From Combretum micranthum (taxonomy: Eukaryota; Streptophyta; Magnoliopsida; Myrtales; Combretaceae), in contig JAMXBD010001407.1 of assembly GCA_024138025.1 (NCBI GenBank), forward strand, positions 248,001 through 312,000: a stretch of 64,000 bases of DNA, given 5' to 3'. The notes under the pieces were generated by a model. It ran no database searches and had not been told where the DNA came from. It worked only from the letters and a program-made list of their open reading frames with translations. Position 1 is the stretch's first letter, and each line of letters starts with the position of its first letter. Of this stretch, positions 1 through 12,332 are shown piece after piece. The position numbers were made by a program, and so were the translations under genes.

Positions 1-2862
1 ATAATATACATCTCTTTAGCTACTAGTCCATGACGATTCTCTTCTGTGAATGTATCAACACTCGCACGTGATACATTAATATATTATATCTATGATAAAA
101 TAAAAATAATCTAGTATGATATTGAAACAAAGAGATATGTGTAAATTATACGAGAATGTATCAACATTTTAAGGTTATGAAAAAAGAATCAACATTTCAT
201 AAGCGAATTAAATAAAATATAAATATTTTGTAAAATTTATTTAAGGTATATGGATAAATTTTATTTATTTTTTCTTAATTTATTATATTAGATTCTTGGA
301 TTGACTCACTTTACAAAACATTTATTTGTTGTAATAACCACTAGAAATATTAATATATTAAATGGAAAATTAATACCTTATGTAATTTTTGTTTTAAAAA
401 ATACATATGTATCATATTTTATTTTATATATCTATTTATGTTTTGTTGATATAACTTATAAAAACCTATACAACAATAAGACACTTAATTTAATCTTTAA
501 TAGAATTAATTAGAGATATAAGAGTTAATATATATATATATATATATATAAGCCTATATCTTAATTAAAGATGAGGTTAACGAGAATTTAGTGATGCAGA
601 GCCGACAATATATAGTCTCAGAAATGTTTGGAAAATAATAAGTTGGGAGCTCTTTTTTTTTTTTTTTTAATTTTATATTCCACACCACCAAAGCAAACCC
701 AACCCCCCACCCCACCCCAAAGCCAAAAGCCACCAAAACCCCAAAAAAGTTGGGAGCTTCTTTACTGCATATTATATTATGTTTTTTTGGCTTTATAATA
801 CACCACTTTGACGCATTACACAATATACCTAACATGCCAACCCAAAAAAAAAAAAAAAAAAAAAAAAAGTGTTCTTCACATATTCAATACATGTTATTAT
901 ATATCCAACATGTATATCAGAAAAGCATCAATCATTTTATACAATCCCATGATGAAGTACAGGTGTATCATAAGTTACTGGCTGAAAGAAATGTAATAAT
1001 GTTTGTATCTAATCCCTGCCATTAATTTTTCTTGCCTAACTAATAAACAGGTAAATGAATTAGTGAATATCAAGACTTAATATAGGCGATCTTCAACAAA
1101 GCAACATTACAATCTTAGTCCTCCCATTCAAGATTCAAGACGAAGTAATCTGTTCCACACTCCACAGGTACATATTATGTGTCGGGTCACTAAGCACTCA
1201 TCGACCCCTATGTGTGTGTTGTATGTAAATTTTTGAAGCAAATTTTTATTTCTCTCTATTGTCCTTTTTATATTCTGTATCGCGTTTCCACGACCATAAT
1301 CGAGAGAATGTATAGGGGGACTCCATGTCACTAACCGTAATCCAAAGGTTATGTGGAGTGTGTAGCCTGAATAACAATAACCTATGATAGCAAATCCAAT
1401 AAGGACATCTGTGAACTAATACTAGATGGTGATGCGTGTCGAGATAAGAAAAGAGATGGACGACTGGTCACTAGATAAACGGGGAAAGAAAGAGGGAGTA
1501 AATTTTTAAGGGCTTTTCACTCTTATGCGTTTTATACTTTTTATATGACATGCATTGGTTCTTAATTGATTCATGGTAATTAATTTAATAAATTAATAAC
1601 AAATATATATCCTTAATCAATCAATGTAATAGAATTATATAAAATTTGAAGAAAATTATAAAAAAAAAAAAAGAGAAGAAAATTGCTGGAAATAAAACTC
1701 CATGAACTCTTGTGGGGTATTCTAAAGCAAGGAGATGATCAATCGATTTTAGGCCTTGCAATAGCCAAAATGATTGTTTTAACATCTACGTCATTTTCCA
1801 AGCATTATAGATATATAGGTCATGCAATCCATTAGTAATCATAAGTGGTCACCTATCTACTTATAGAGATATTATGGACCCTCTTGCAACTTGCCCTATA
1901 AAGAAAAGGTAAAAGAAATTAAAAAATAAAAAAAGGATAAGTTGTTCTACCCACAACTCAAAGTTTTTACAAATGTAAGAAATAGTCTAATAACATTGCA
2001 AGAAAGTAAAAAAAGAATTCATTTTTAGTTGTTGAGCAAGGGTCTTGGGATAAGCCATAAAATTAATAAATCATGTCCAAAAAAGATCTAGAAAGGAGCT
2101 AAGGAGAGAATTTGGCAAATGATTATGAATGCTTCGAAAAGATAAAGGTGACTATTGTAAATGAGGATGATGACATCCTAAGAAAAAGATTAATGAGCTT
2201 ACGATGTCAAGTTGTCTGGTAACTATACTATTATGTTGAGATGATTAATATGCCGACATTGTATTAAGTAGATGTTGATTTTTACCTACACGTGCCTTAC
2301 TTGTATACTCCCACATCATTAAGCATTATTATCTGGACTTGTGACCAGACAGTTTAGAGGTCTGCTGTGTATACTCGAACAAGTGGACACAGGTAAGCAT
2401 TTGCTCGATGTAGACCTTCCCTAAAGGACAAAGAGCAACTTATTACTTACCATGCTAGATGGTTAGAGCATTGGGAGGGTTGTCGGGAGGTCATAATTCA
2501 GTTGAAGGCTCTTGTTCGATGAACTAATTAAGGACCTAAGTATATGTCATGATATGGTCAAATTACCCGACGATCCATTGGTCGTATATGGGCCATATTA
2601 GGTTACATGATAGGTCATCACCTAGTCTTTAAAATCTTCTTTTATTTTTTATGTATCATCTCTTCTTAACACATTTTGTATTGTGTAATGTGTTCTTGCT
2701 TTGTTCGTTATTGCCCCGCTTGGAACGCTCAAACATCATATCTAAAGCCCTAAAACGTACATAGTGTGGTGTGCTAATTCATGGGCGTTGCACTAAATGA
2801 GCCACCATACCCTTTATCCTCCAACTGATGCAAGAGATGATTCCCTACCACCTCAGCCAGCT
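1..2862. other. AT-rich intergenic region without a supported gene
   Basis: No reading frame here resembles a known protein, and those present are short and low in complexity. The region holds simple tracts: a TA run near 528-550, a T tract at 653-668 and a 25-base A tract at 844-868. Parts of 2200-2750 read like decayed repeat sequence, but I found no paired ends or target duplications to define an element. Confidence 0.6.
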
Positions 2863-2864
2863 TA

Positions 2865-3010
2865 AATTTTTCACTCTCAGGCAAGAATCATTAGGACAAA
2901 GGATGACATAAGACACAGCATCACATGCCAATGTGTCAATTAATGGGGTCCAGTGTCTCCAAAACATTACACCAAATCTTCAGTCACTTTCATCCCTAAT
3001 TCTATATAAA
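2865..3010 (+). promoter_or_regulatory. NPF promoter, copy A, with TATA box
   Basis: A TATATAA box lies at 3003-3009. A start about 30 bases downstream would put transcription near 3035, so the ATG at 3033 is probably not in the message and the ATG at 3081 is the likelier start codon. The region upstream of the box is conserved in copy B (4798-4920), which supports a promoter role. Which elements are functional is not visible. Confidence 0.55.
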
Positions 3011-3080
3011 GCTCCCTATAGCCCTCTTATGAATGTCATATAGAAATAGAGATAACAAGAGTGGATTGTGGAATCCAAAT

Positions 3081-3213
3081 ATGGTGTTGGCAGTGAAGCC
3101 AGAGATGATGGAGCCCGGAACCACTCATAACATGGTTGAAGCTGATGAAACAACACACATAATTGAGAAGAAAAAGAAGAATGGAGGCCTCAAAACAATG
3201 ACATTTATCCTTG
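3081..3213 (+). pseudogene. NPF3.1-like exon 1, orphan duplicate (copy A)
   Basis: This would encode the cytosolic N-terminus of an NPF (NRT1/PTR family) transporter. It is a 44-residue lead ending in the family motif GGLKTMTFIL, which precedes the first membrane helix. Compared with copy B the motif has T in place of P (MTF versus MPF). The GT splice donor after the last exon base is changed to GA (bases 3214-3215), so the exon cannot splice normally, and no exons 2 to 4 follow before the copy B promoter. An in-frame ATG also exists at 3033, but it lies close to the expected transcription start. I regard it as a dead duplicate, because the missing donor and missing downstream exons leave no route to a transporter. 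Confidence 0.8.
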
Positions 3214-4165
3214 GATAGTATGCCTCGCTTAGTAATGCTAAAAGTTCATTACATTATTTTCCCTCGTCAACAAAAGTCAGCTAAATCATGCTCTTTCTTT
3301 CCATGTCACTTTCAGTATCTGTCGTAAGTAAATTATATAGAGCTCTAATCATAAGCTCTTCCCTGTCCCTGAAGGCAATGAAATTCACATGATTTATCAT
3401 ACATACTGTAAGGCAACTATAATAATCAACCCATTAAAGAAAATGTTAATAAGCGCTCCATGTGCATAAGAACTTATTATATGCTTTTGGATTTGGATCC
3501 TCAGATTTCTTTTCATTGATATTTTCATTTAAAATTTTGAATTGTAATATTATATGAGACATCATTTTAAAAAGATAAATTAATAAAAATTGAAGAAAGT
3601 ACAAAATGATTCCATTAGTTTCTTATAAACTATTATATATGCTTGGACACTTACTGATGAAACTCAGAAATTAGACACGAAGAAACAATCGGACTGTGTC
3701 GGGACAACTGAAGTTAAATACTGAGGCCATTGGTAGTTGTGACTTGTGTAAATGCACATTCAATGACTTCACACTTATGGAAATTTGGTTTATCATCTGG
3801 ACATATCATTATTAATATTATAATTAAATTATTTTTTAAAAATTTAATATAAAATATTATCAGTTTTAATCATAATTAGAATAAATCCAAATTATTTAAT
3901 AATGTAATAAAATCGGTTATTTTATAACCACTATAATGCCATAAAATTTCACCCCTCTTACTTAAGTATTCCCAGCCACTACAGCGATATGTATTATCGT
4001 CCAAGTTTTCCCCCACCAGGAATGTACTTGAACTTAGACGGTGCAATGTCTTTGTGCCGTCTTTGTCAATTAGATGAATTGCTAGTGGCCATTCGGCGCT
4101 TCCGAAAGATCACGCATCCATGATCTTGAAAAGGAGCAAGAGTATGCATTTATAAATAAAAATCT
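3214..4165 (+). other. Intron-1-derived sequence of copy A
   Basis: Non-coding sequence that parallels 36905-37880, the start of intron 1 in copy B, with substitutions and small indels. No gene is seen in it. Confidence 0.75.
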
Positions 4166-4380
4166 TAGTATGGCTTGAACTCAATTAATAAGTAAGTTGA
4201 GCTCGAGCTCAAACTAAAAAGCTCATTTAACTAAATGACTTTAGATCGAACCTAAATCTTAGACTCAATAAAAAGCTTAGATCAAGCTTGATAAATAACA
4301 AGCTAAGCTGAACTGAGCCTTTGTCCAAACCTTAAAAAGCTTGACTTGACTCAGCTCCCCTCGTTTACAGCCTTAAAGGT
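4166..4380. mobile_element. hAT-type MITE remnant
   Basis: The stretch carries repeated AGCTC and GAGCTCGAGCTC motifs. Read on the minus strand it ends with TAAGGCTGTAAACGAG, a form seen at the ends of non-autonomous hAT elements. A matching left terminal repeat and an 8-bp target duplication are not clear, so the boundaries are approximate. Confidence 0.35.
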
Positions 4381-4388
4381 GAGTCTTA

Positions 4389-4390
<2 letters not shown>

Positions 4391-4430
<40 letters not shown>
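4391..4430. repeat. 40-base T tract
   Basis: An uninterrupted run of 40 T. It could be the reversed poly(A) tail of a retroposon or a simple-sequence expansion. Its exact length may be uncertain in the assembly. Confidence 0.9.
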
Positions 4431-4431
<1 letters not shown>

Positions 4432-4724
4432 TGTGCAAAAGAAGCAAAACTTGCCTCATATTCAAGTGCGCCAAATCAAACTAGGATAGAAGCAAGTTTT
4501 GCTTCTTTTATAAAGAGGCGACAGTTGCCTCTTCCAATGTTGAGGCGAATTTTGCCTATATGTCCTTTTTATATGCAACTGTTGCCTCTTTTGAGTAGAA
4601 ATAGCAAATCTTTATAGGCCAATGAGGACATATGATTTTTTTCACCTCTGGAGGTCAAAAGAGACGATATTTTTACCTACTAGGACAAAGAATTTACCTT
4701 TTTTAGCCATTTTTTCCACTAGTG
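4431..4724. mobile_element. Partial CACTA-type element end with subterminal repeats
   Basis: The right edge reads TTTTTTCCACTAGTG, so on the minus strand it begins CACTAGTGGAAAAAA, the usual start of CACTA (En/Spm-like) elements. Inside are several short repeats around GTTGCCTCTT and a perfect 18-bp inverted repeat pair at 4437-4454 and 4492-4509. Such repeats fit the subterminal transposase-binding zones of this superfamily. No second CACTA terminus or transposase is present, so this is a fragment or a deleted derivative. Confidence 0.5.
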
Positions 4725-4797
4725 CAATGAAATAGATGGTACTATTGTGTTTTTAAGATCAATGAAATGAGATAGGTATGGACAACCCCACCATGTT

Positions 4798-4920
4798 AAA
4801 TTTTTCACTCTCTGACAAGAATCACTAGAACAAAGGATGACATAAGACACAACCAATGTGGTCAATTAATGGGGTATAGTATCTCCAAAACATTACACCT
4901 ATCTTCAGTCACTTTCATCC
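4798..4920 (+). promoter_or_regulatory. NPF promoter, copy B, upstream half
   Basis: This matches copy A 2865-2997 with a few small gaps. It is cut off from its TATA box (6342-6349) by the 1.4 kb insertion at 4921-6340. Confidence 0.65.
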
Positions 4921-6340
4921 TGTAGACACTCTATTGCACCATGTATTTTAATTACTTAGGGTATTCGTAACTTTAGCTTAAAAGAAAAAATATAAAAAAT
5001 AAAATAATAAAAAAGGAATTCTAAAAAAATCATGTTAGGATCTGTGGTGGTCATGGAGTGGCTGAATTGATTTTCCTTAAGCTGAAATAGTGATCAAAAA
5101 TCTAAATTGCATATATAATTTGATAAGTTATGAGTCTTATGTCAAATAGAAAGTTTTCAGTATTGGTACGATTTATCCAATTTTTAAATTTCATAAGATA
5201 GGCAATTTTAAAAAATAGGGTCTCCAAGCATAGTCCAATTGAAATTAAATTGTTTATTTTATGTTTATCTCAAGTATCGGGATGAATCAAATCCTAAAGG
5301 TCATTAGCTCAATTTTTTTATCTCAAAAAATAATGTGCAATTTTGTAGGATTGTAGCATCCAATCATACTCAAATCCAATTTAAAATGATTATTTTAAGA
5401 ATTTTTCAAAATTCCCAGTTTATAACAATTTTAATTTTATCAAATTGAAATTATATACTGACATATGCAATTTAGATTTATCATATATTGTAAAGGAAAA
5501 TCACTTTTTGTGCGTATGCTTGAATTCGGGAAATGGATCCTGGATATGATTGGTCCATGGTGGTAAAAAATGTTTAAAAGAATATATTTAAATCCATCTT
5601 ACTGCACAAACTAAGATTAGCATAGACGGCTAAGGCGGCAAGGACAAGACCAAGGTTCAATCTTGGCAATTAGCGACGGAGCAAAATTTTTTCGACGTGC
5701 GCCTAGGGAACTTATAATGCACTTGATTACACTGGAGTTATGCCTGCATGCCTATGGTGCGCCTGATCGCACCAGATCTGCGCCTGCACGTCCAGCGGGC
5801 CTACTGTGCACTTCAGTGCACCAAATTATCATCCCGTGTCCTCTCCTTCCTCTGGCACGAAAATGTGCAGTAATATCACAACATTTTTAGCGCGACAAGC
5901 TCATTTTGCATGCCATTTTGACCCATCTTTTTCCCCTATTTTTTCAAACTAATGATGGATTTAACATCTAGACTTAGCCTAGCTTATATTTCATCAGCCT
6001 AGCTTATATTTCATCATTTATTTGAATAAAATAATAATCAAAAGAGGGTGAAAATGAGGCATGAATATTTGAAAATAGGTAAACTCGATTTAAATTTCAG
6101 TAATGAGCAAATTTATGCCGATTAAAGCTGTTCAAAGGTGTATTAAACATCATTGAATATGTTTTGACTGCAAAATGATGAGCAAAAGGCTTTTCCTCCT
6201 TTTGGTTTTGGACTTAAGGAAACAATAAGTTCAATTGATTTTTTTTTTTTTAATTGAAAAATGGTTATGAACTCATTACCCATAAAGACCGAATTTTTTA
6301 ACCAAGTTTATGAGTTTCCATGTTAGCACCGAGCTTGACA
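4921..6340. mobile_element. LTR-like insertion (probable solo LTR) upstream of the copy B TATA box
   Basis: Comparison with copy A shows extra sequence of about 1.4 kb here. It begins TGTAGACACTC and ends GAGCTTGACA, so it has the TG...CA ends of an LTR, and no coding domain is seen inside. About 8 bases of the copy A sequence between CTTTCATCC and ATATAAA are missing on the right side, and I see no clean target duplication. A solo LTR with a small flanking deletion is the simplest reading. A tandem 20-base repeat near 5979-6014 is visible. Confidence 0.5.
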
Positions 6341-6341
6341 A

Positions 6342-6349
6342 TATAAATA
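6342..6349 (+). promoter_or_regulatory. TATA box of NPF copy B
   Basis: TATAAATA, aligned with the copy A TATA box. The following leader (to 6398) aligns with copy A 3029-3058 until the Harbinger insertion begins. Confidence 0.6.
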
Positions 6350-6398
6350 GGGGTGCTATATCCTTTTTATGAATGTCATGTAGAAATAGAGATAATAA

Positions 6399-6776
6399 TG
6401 GGATGTTCACTTGTGTGGAATTCTGATTCCATTACATGTTTATTACCTATTGGACTTCTATTACATTGTTTGGTTTGTTTTTAAGCCCGTAATAGGTATT
6501 CAGTCCTAAATCCATATTCTTTATTTTACGTAATTAGGATTCTATTCATAGACTTAAGAATCACAATTCAACAACTGCTTACATTATCCAATTCCAAAAA
6601 TAACCTTGCTATAATCAAATAATCGCATAATCAACCATGGTTTTATCAAACCTGCTCCTTCATTTTTCAAAGCCACTCGTTCTTTCCAAACCCTAGTTCA
6701 TCACCATTGCTCACCTACTTGGCTACAATGTGTAGTAAGAAATCTCTCTGTCTCTTTGATGTTTTTGTCTCTGTCT
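6399..6776 (+). other. Left end of the Harbinger element
   Basis: Non-coding terminal and subterminal sequence of the transposon up to the Athila insertion. TGTCT at 6772-6776 is the left copy of the Athila target duplication. Confidence 0.75.
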
Positions 6777-8072
6777 TGATGTGCTGTTTTAGTATTGAAT
6801 TTTAAAGCATATTTCTAGCAAGCGTACTAGGTCTTCTATTGTAATATAGCATGAATAAAGTGTCGATCCCACGAGAATTTACTAACTACTAGACAATTAT
6901 CAACTAATACTAATATCTAGGCAATTGATCTTTTAAAGATGATTAAGTTAAACTAACTTATCTAACTAATATCTATATGAATGCAATGAGCTTTTTAAAG
7001 AGAGGGATATGGTGAAAAGTGTGGGGAGCAAAATCCACTTTAAACTATTGCCAATCAACTTGAACTCATGTTATAATGATAATTAGATTCATGAACATTC
7101 ATAAAAAATTATCAAGATTTAAAAACAAAGTTTGAAAACCTTTTAAACCACAAAATAATTCCATAACTTCCGTTAAATAAATCATTAGTGGAATCAAAAT
7201 TACAATTATAAATCTCCCGATTCTATAATTGACTAATATTTTATATTAAAAATCTCCTAATTCCTTAGTGAGAAATCAACATAAAACATTGCATTAATAT
7301 TCATGAACAATTTCTAAACTAGATTAAACTACGCCGCTTCCGCGATTGCAATTTAATCTTAATTTATGAATTCATATGAACCCTAATTTCCCTTCCGAGT
7401 TAATAGAATTCTTATACATCAAAAACATGATGAATAATCAGAATTCAATATGAATATTTCGTGATTCTAAATATCTCATAACATGGATTCAAAAATCATT
7501 TTAGCATGTTTAAAGCTTCATCACCTTCCTACAAAAAGGATTTAGCTACTCATGGATGATGATTCAACAATCAAATAAGAAATTGCAAATGATTTCATTA
7601 TGATCAGAATGTTCAAATATATGAATTGCATAAAAAGAATAAGATTAGAAATCACCAATTCAAATACTAAAGCTTCACTTGCAAATCTTGTATAACTTCA
7701 AATATCTCTTCAAAAATCTCTTATGAAATGCCTAATTCTAAATATTCTAGAGCTACTTGGATTGTATGCTTGGATTACTGGATACTTGGATGATTCTGAA
7801 AGTGAGGAGAAGACCCCCTATATATAGGAAAAATTTCGTGCAAAACATTAAATGAACTTTGCTGTTTCACAATGTACGCCGACCGTTATGGATCCTACAC
7901 CGGCGGCTTACAGGCGGCGTATCTTTAAATTGTCCTTTGCACAGGCAGTGCACTGGCAGCCTTCAATATCAGTTACAATGTAGGCCGCTCCTACGCCGGT
8001 GGCTTAGATGTAGATCTAACCAGCATATATAGTCAGAAATGAAGCGTTAAGCTGATTTATAACGAACGCCGT
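6777..8072 (-). repeat. Athila left (3') LTR, first part
   Basis: It matches 29342 onward at about 97% by eye over its first 260 bases. It is interrupted after 8072 by the Tekay element and resumes at 19349; 19344-19348 is the second copy of the Tekay target duplication. Confidence 0.93.
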
Positions 8073-11000
8073 TGTAAACCCCGAAAACTTCCACCATATG
8101 ATACGACCCTAAATTAGAAATTTTAAGTCTACTAGTAACTCTAGGAGTTAATTAGAAACTCTAGTTTAGATAGATACTTTCAATTTGAACAGTTTGGGAC
8201 TCATGGATTTTATAAAAGGGCTTCTTTGACCCCAATTGATTCCAAAAACAAGATTTTGTATTCTAAGCTGATAATTCAGGTTGTGATCAAAAGAAACTTC
8301 AAATCCTAAACCCGAATCCTTGTCGAACAGACAGATCCTATAGGAAAACCTAAATATGGGTATTAAGTGATTACCTTAGTATTCAAAAGAGACTGGGAAT
8401 TAAAACAAGGTATAGTAATGAACCTATATTTGGATAGGAACCCTAGAATGTGAGAGTTCTAGTCAGTAATAAACTACTTTGATAAGATTTCATAGTGAGT
8501 ATCCAAACCTAATATATGTAATTAGTATAGCCAATATATTAGTAGTAATATTACATAAATGACCCAATAAGGTTTTAGCTAGGAAATTGTGATCTCAAGA
8601 TAAACTATTAGGATTATAAATACCCAATAAAAACATAAACTGATGTATAACTCGAGATCTAGACCTCAAATATAGAATTGGATCATACTAATAATCAAAT
8701 TAGGGTTTTCTAAAGCCCTTTGAACTTAAACACAAAATTGACCCGAAAAGCTTATAAAACCTAAATCGCATAAGATAAATTTTTCTTAAATAATTAGATA
8801 CGTACTAATACAACTTAAATTTGTACTTTTCATTAAACTAAATACCTTGTAGGATTCATTTAAGACTTTTGTATATATATATTTACATATATAAGCGAAA
8901 ATATATCGTATTAGTGTAATAAACCACCCGAAAACCTAACTAAATAATATTTAACTAATATATAATACATATATAAATAATCTTAGCTTGCTGGAGACAG
9001 ATTTCATTTTTTTTAAGGGCTGTGATTCTCTTGAGGATTGTGAGCCGAAATTTTCCAATAATTTGTGTAAAAGTCAATCCAAATCCTCTCCAAAACAAAT
9101 GAAAACGTGACAGATCAACCTTGCCTTAATGACAATCAAACATAGGACCAAAATGGACACAAAACAAGAGCAATTCGTTCAGATTGAGGAAGGAACGCGA
9201 ATGGAATATTACACTAGGTTAAATATATATATATATATATATGCAAACGAACTCGGTTGGACAAGCAAACGATTTCCAAACCTCCTCAAACCTTCCAGAA
9301 TTCATCCATAGCTCATTAGGAGTCGAACAAAGCCAGGAAACAAATTTTAGACCATCGCATCAACCCAGTTCGAAATTTCGAACAAAAACCCTGGAAAACG
9401 CATGAAAAACGAGCTCGAGGTAAGTGATGTTATTCCGCGAATTTTCTTTCAGTTTTAAGGATTAAGACTAACTCTTAGACATCTTAGGAAGCTAACCAAG
9501 GTCGCTAGGAGCTTCGAATTTCATCGCAAGGTCACAACGAAGGTAATCTTTCCAAACCCTAGCTGAACTTGATGATCCGAATTCATGATTAACATGTTGT
9601 TTTTAGTTAGTTTTTCTTGGATATTTAGGCTTCTAATGTTCCTAGGAGTGGTTTAGGTCCAAAATCCCGACGTTCTAACATCGGGATTCGCCGGATTTTG
9701 CCGCGGCTCATCGGGGAAGACGATGAACAGTGCTCCCCTGATGAGCACGGGCTGGGTACACGGGCGTGTACACCCGTGTACCTCTCGGCCAAATTTAAAA
9801 AAAAAGAAAAGAAAAACGAACCTAAATTAATATAATTATATAATAAATATTTATATAAGTAATTTTGGAATTTTTAATATTTTTCCTGCATTTATTATTT
9901 CTGGAATAGTAATATAGTATTACAATAATAATATTAAATCTGAAACTATTTATTTATTTATTTAAATCTAAAAACAAAATTATTTTTCTGACTTTTTAAA
10001 TATAGGATATTTTAATACTTAATCTATTATTATTAATCTAAAAAGAATTTTTGAAATAAAATTACCTAAGTAAGTAATTTCCGCATAATAAGGTTTTAAT
10101 TATAATTATTAATAATCTTAATATTATTAAAAGAGTTTTTGTTAAAATTTTCGAAAATATTATTTTTAAAATAATATGAATATAAGACTAAAATTACTTT
10201 AATTAAAGTATAAGACAATTAGTATAATTCTTAATGTGATGAAATGTAATTATCCTATCCAATCTATTTTCGGAAATTTATTTATGATTTATTTATTATT
10301 ATTATTGTTATTATTATTCTTATTGTTATTAATGTATTATTGTTATTATTAGTATTATTGATAGTTTAATTTATTTGGTACTATTATTGATGATAATTAT
10401 TAATGTTTTTACGATTTTCGAAAAGAGAAATTTCGAAAATAGTTATTATTAAGTTAATAAATTCTTTATTAGTAAATATGTTTTCATAAAAGATATATAT
10501 ATATTATATGTATAAATTATGAGTTAGTAAGTATTAAGTATATACTAGAATATTATAAATAGATAACAATGGAAATTTAAATACTCCAAATTTGTGAGTA
10601 TAGAAGTATCTATATTCTATAAGAAAAATTTAGTAAGTAGTTGAAAAGAAAACTGATATTTTGGACAATAAAAATGAATTAATGAAGCTATTAACTTTTC
10701 AAATACCCAATTGATCGATTCACATAACAACCAGAACCAATACCATAAAACTGTGAGTACAAGGATTTAGAACTTAAAGCTATTTCAAAGAATTAGCTAA
10801 GAATAAAACAGATACCCAACCAACCATTAGGACATTTAAATTTCATAGAAACTAAATTATATAGTTTGAAATTTAATTTTTATCTATCTCAATAGGTGAC
10901 TCAGGTATTGGGAGGACCTACCTGAAGATACTACGATTAACTAGGATGGGCAGGTGAGTGACTCAGTCTTATTACATTGGTTGTGCTTGTACTAGTAGTG

Positions 11001-12085
11001 AACCTTAAATAAAAAGATAACGAAAATTGATGATCTGTTTGAAATATGAAAGTTGTGTATTGTATTCCATTGATTGCCATATCACTCTAAAATAAGTGAT
11101 AACATAACTGCTTGTGTTTAGATAATGTTTGTAGTATTTAGTTAAGTGTCTGTATTGTTTGATCACCCTAAATTGACTAAAAACTATTGGTACCATAATG
11201 GGAAATAATCATGCATTACATACTATGCATAAAAAGCATTGAGTAAGTGGTAGCCTACTACATGTTAGAATTCTCGGATCTCTGGTAATGCTGAATTATC
11301 TAGGCCAGAGAGCTAGTAGTTAATTGAAGATTACTTTTGTTCTGTTAATACCATGGAACTACATGGTAACGAAGGACGCCGCTTATGGTATTACATGAGA
11401 ATAACTAACACCTTAGTGGAGTTTCTAAAGCTAAAACAGGAAATAAATAATGAAACATGATAAGTTAAAGAGATAATTAAATTGAGATTATTATTTCTGA
11501 AAGCTTAAGTCTCTCCTGGTAGGTGGACCATAGATTGTGATCCTTCAACCCGATAGGAGGGTGTAAATCTTCATCCTGTTTGGATTCCGGGTTATCCAAG
11601 CTTGTAAGTTCATTTGTGTGATTGTTGCATTTCATATGATTGTTAAATAACTTGTATGTTATGTGTAATAAGTTCTGGTTATTCACTGAGCTCGTGTTTT
11701 AGCTCACACTCCCACAGTCCTTTCAGGTTCACTCTGCGACCGTGGCTCATTACTAGCAGGAGCATGGTCCCGGTAAGAGATTAGAAGACAGAAGTTTAAA
11801 GTTTAGTATAGGGTTTGCATATCTATATCTGTAATAGACTTTTGATGCATTTAAAGTGCATTAGATCCATCAGCTATAGTTGTAAGTACTTATGAAGTAT
11901 ATGATGTGTAATATTATAGCTGTAAAAGTAGTTTACTAGTTTACATCTTATATATGTTTGTTTATTCCATCCAAGCAACTCAAAGATCCTGTTTTTAGAA
12001 ATCATGTCATTCCTAGAAGGTAACCTAATAATGATAATCGAGTGGTTCTTGATTATTATTATTAGAATACCTTCGGGGCGTGACA
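8073..12085 (+). repeat. Tekay 5' LTR, about 4 kb
   Basis: It starts TGTAAACCCCG and ends CGGGGCGTGACA directly before the primer site. Its first 1.04 kb (to 9112) matches the whole 3' LTR. The remaining 3 kb has no counterpart there. CGTGACAG occurs both at 9106-9113 and at the true end (12079-12086). Frames inside are short and not credible genes. It includes TA repeats near 9220-9241 and a GTACACGGGCGTGTACAC motif near 9755. Confidence 0.88.
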
Positions 12086-12094
12086 GATTTAAGT

Positions 12095-12107
12095 TGGTAT
12101 CAGAGCA
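12095..12107 (+). other. Tekay primer binding site
   Basis: TGGTATCAGAGCA lies 9 bases after the LTR end. It matches the standard initiator tRNA-Met primer site of plant chromoviruses. Confidence 0.88.
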
Positions 12108-12332
12108 GGTTGCTGGTATAGGAAAAACAAATATATGTAAGAAGGTGAATTAGTAAATGTGCAGTTAAAGTACCAATTTAGATTCAAGTAGAACCATGTG
12201 AGTTAATGGGGTAGTTATTAGAAGTAGTAGATGCACAATTAGGAATAAAATCTGTGTGATTACTAATCATACAAATTTTATTGTGTGCAGACCAATCCCG
12301 CAGTTTGTCATATTAAATGGCAAATTTTTAGC

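Larger units (their letters stand above)
2863..4165 (+). repeat. Copy A of a partial tandem duplication of the NPF gene 5' end
   Basis: This block aligns by eye with two pieces of copy B. Its first part (2863-2997) matches 4798-4920. The stretch 3029-3058 matches 6367-6398, and 3059-4165 matches 36750-37880. The match covers promoter, leader, exon 1 and about 0.95 kb of intron 1, and stops near 4165 (A) and 37880 (B). Exons 2 to 4 exist only once, so this is a 5'-end duplication and not a second full gene. Copy A lacks the large insertions of copy B and so shows what the uninterrupted sequence looked like. Confidence 0.85.

Noticed and set aside
554..1025. Overlapping frames on both strands around poly-A and poly-T tracts
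   Set aside because: Their residues (runs of Lys; Gly/Val repeats) come from homopolymers and C-rich simple sequence, and no domain or splice context is present.
5663..5890. 75-codon plus-strand frame
   Set aside because: It lies inside the LTR-like insertion at 4921-6340 and matches no protein family.
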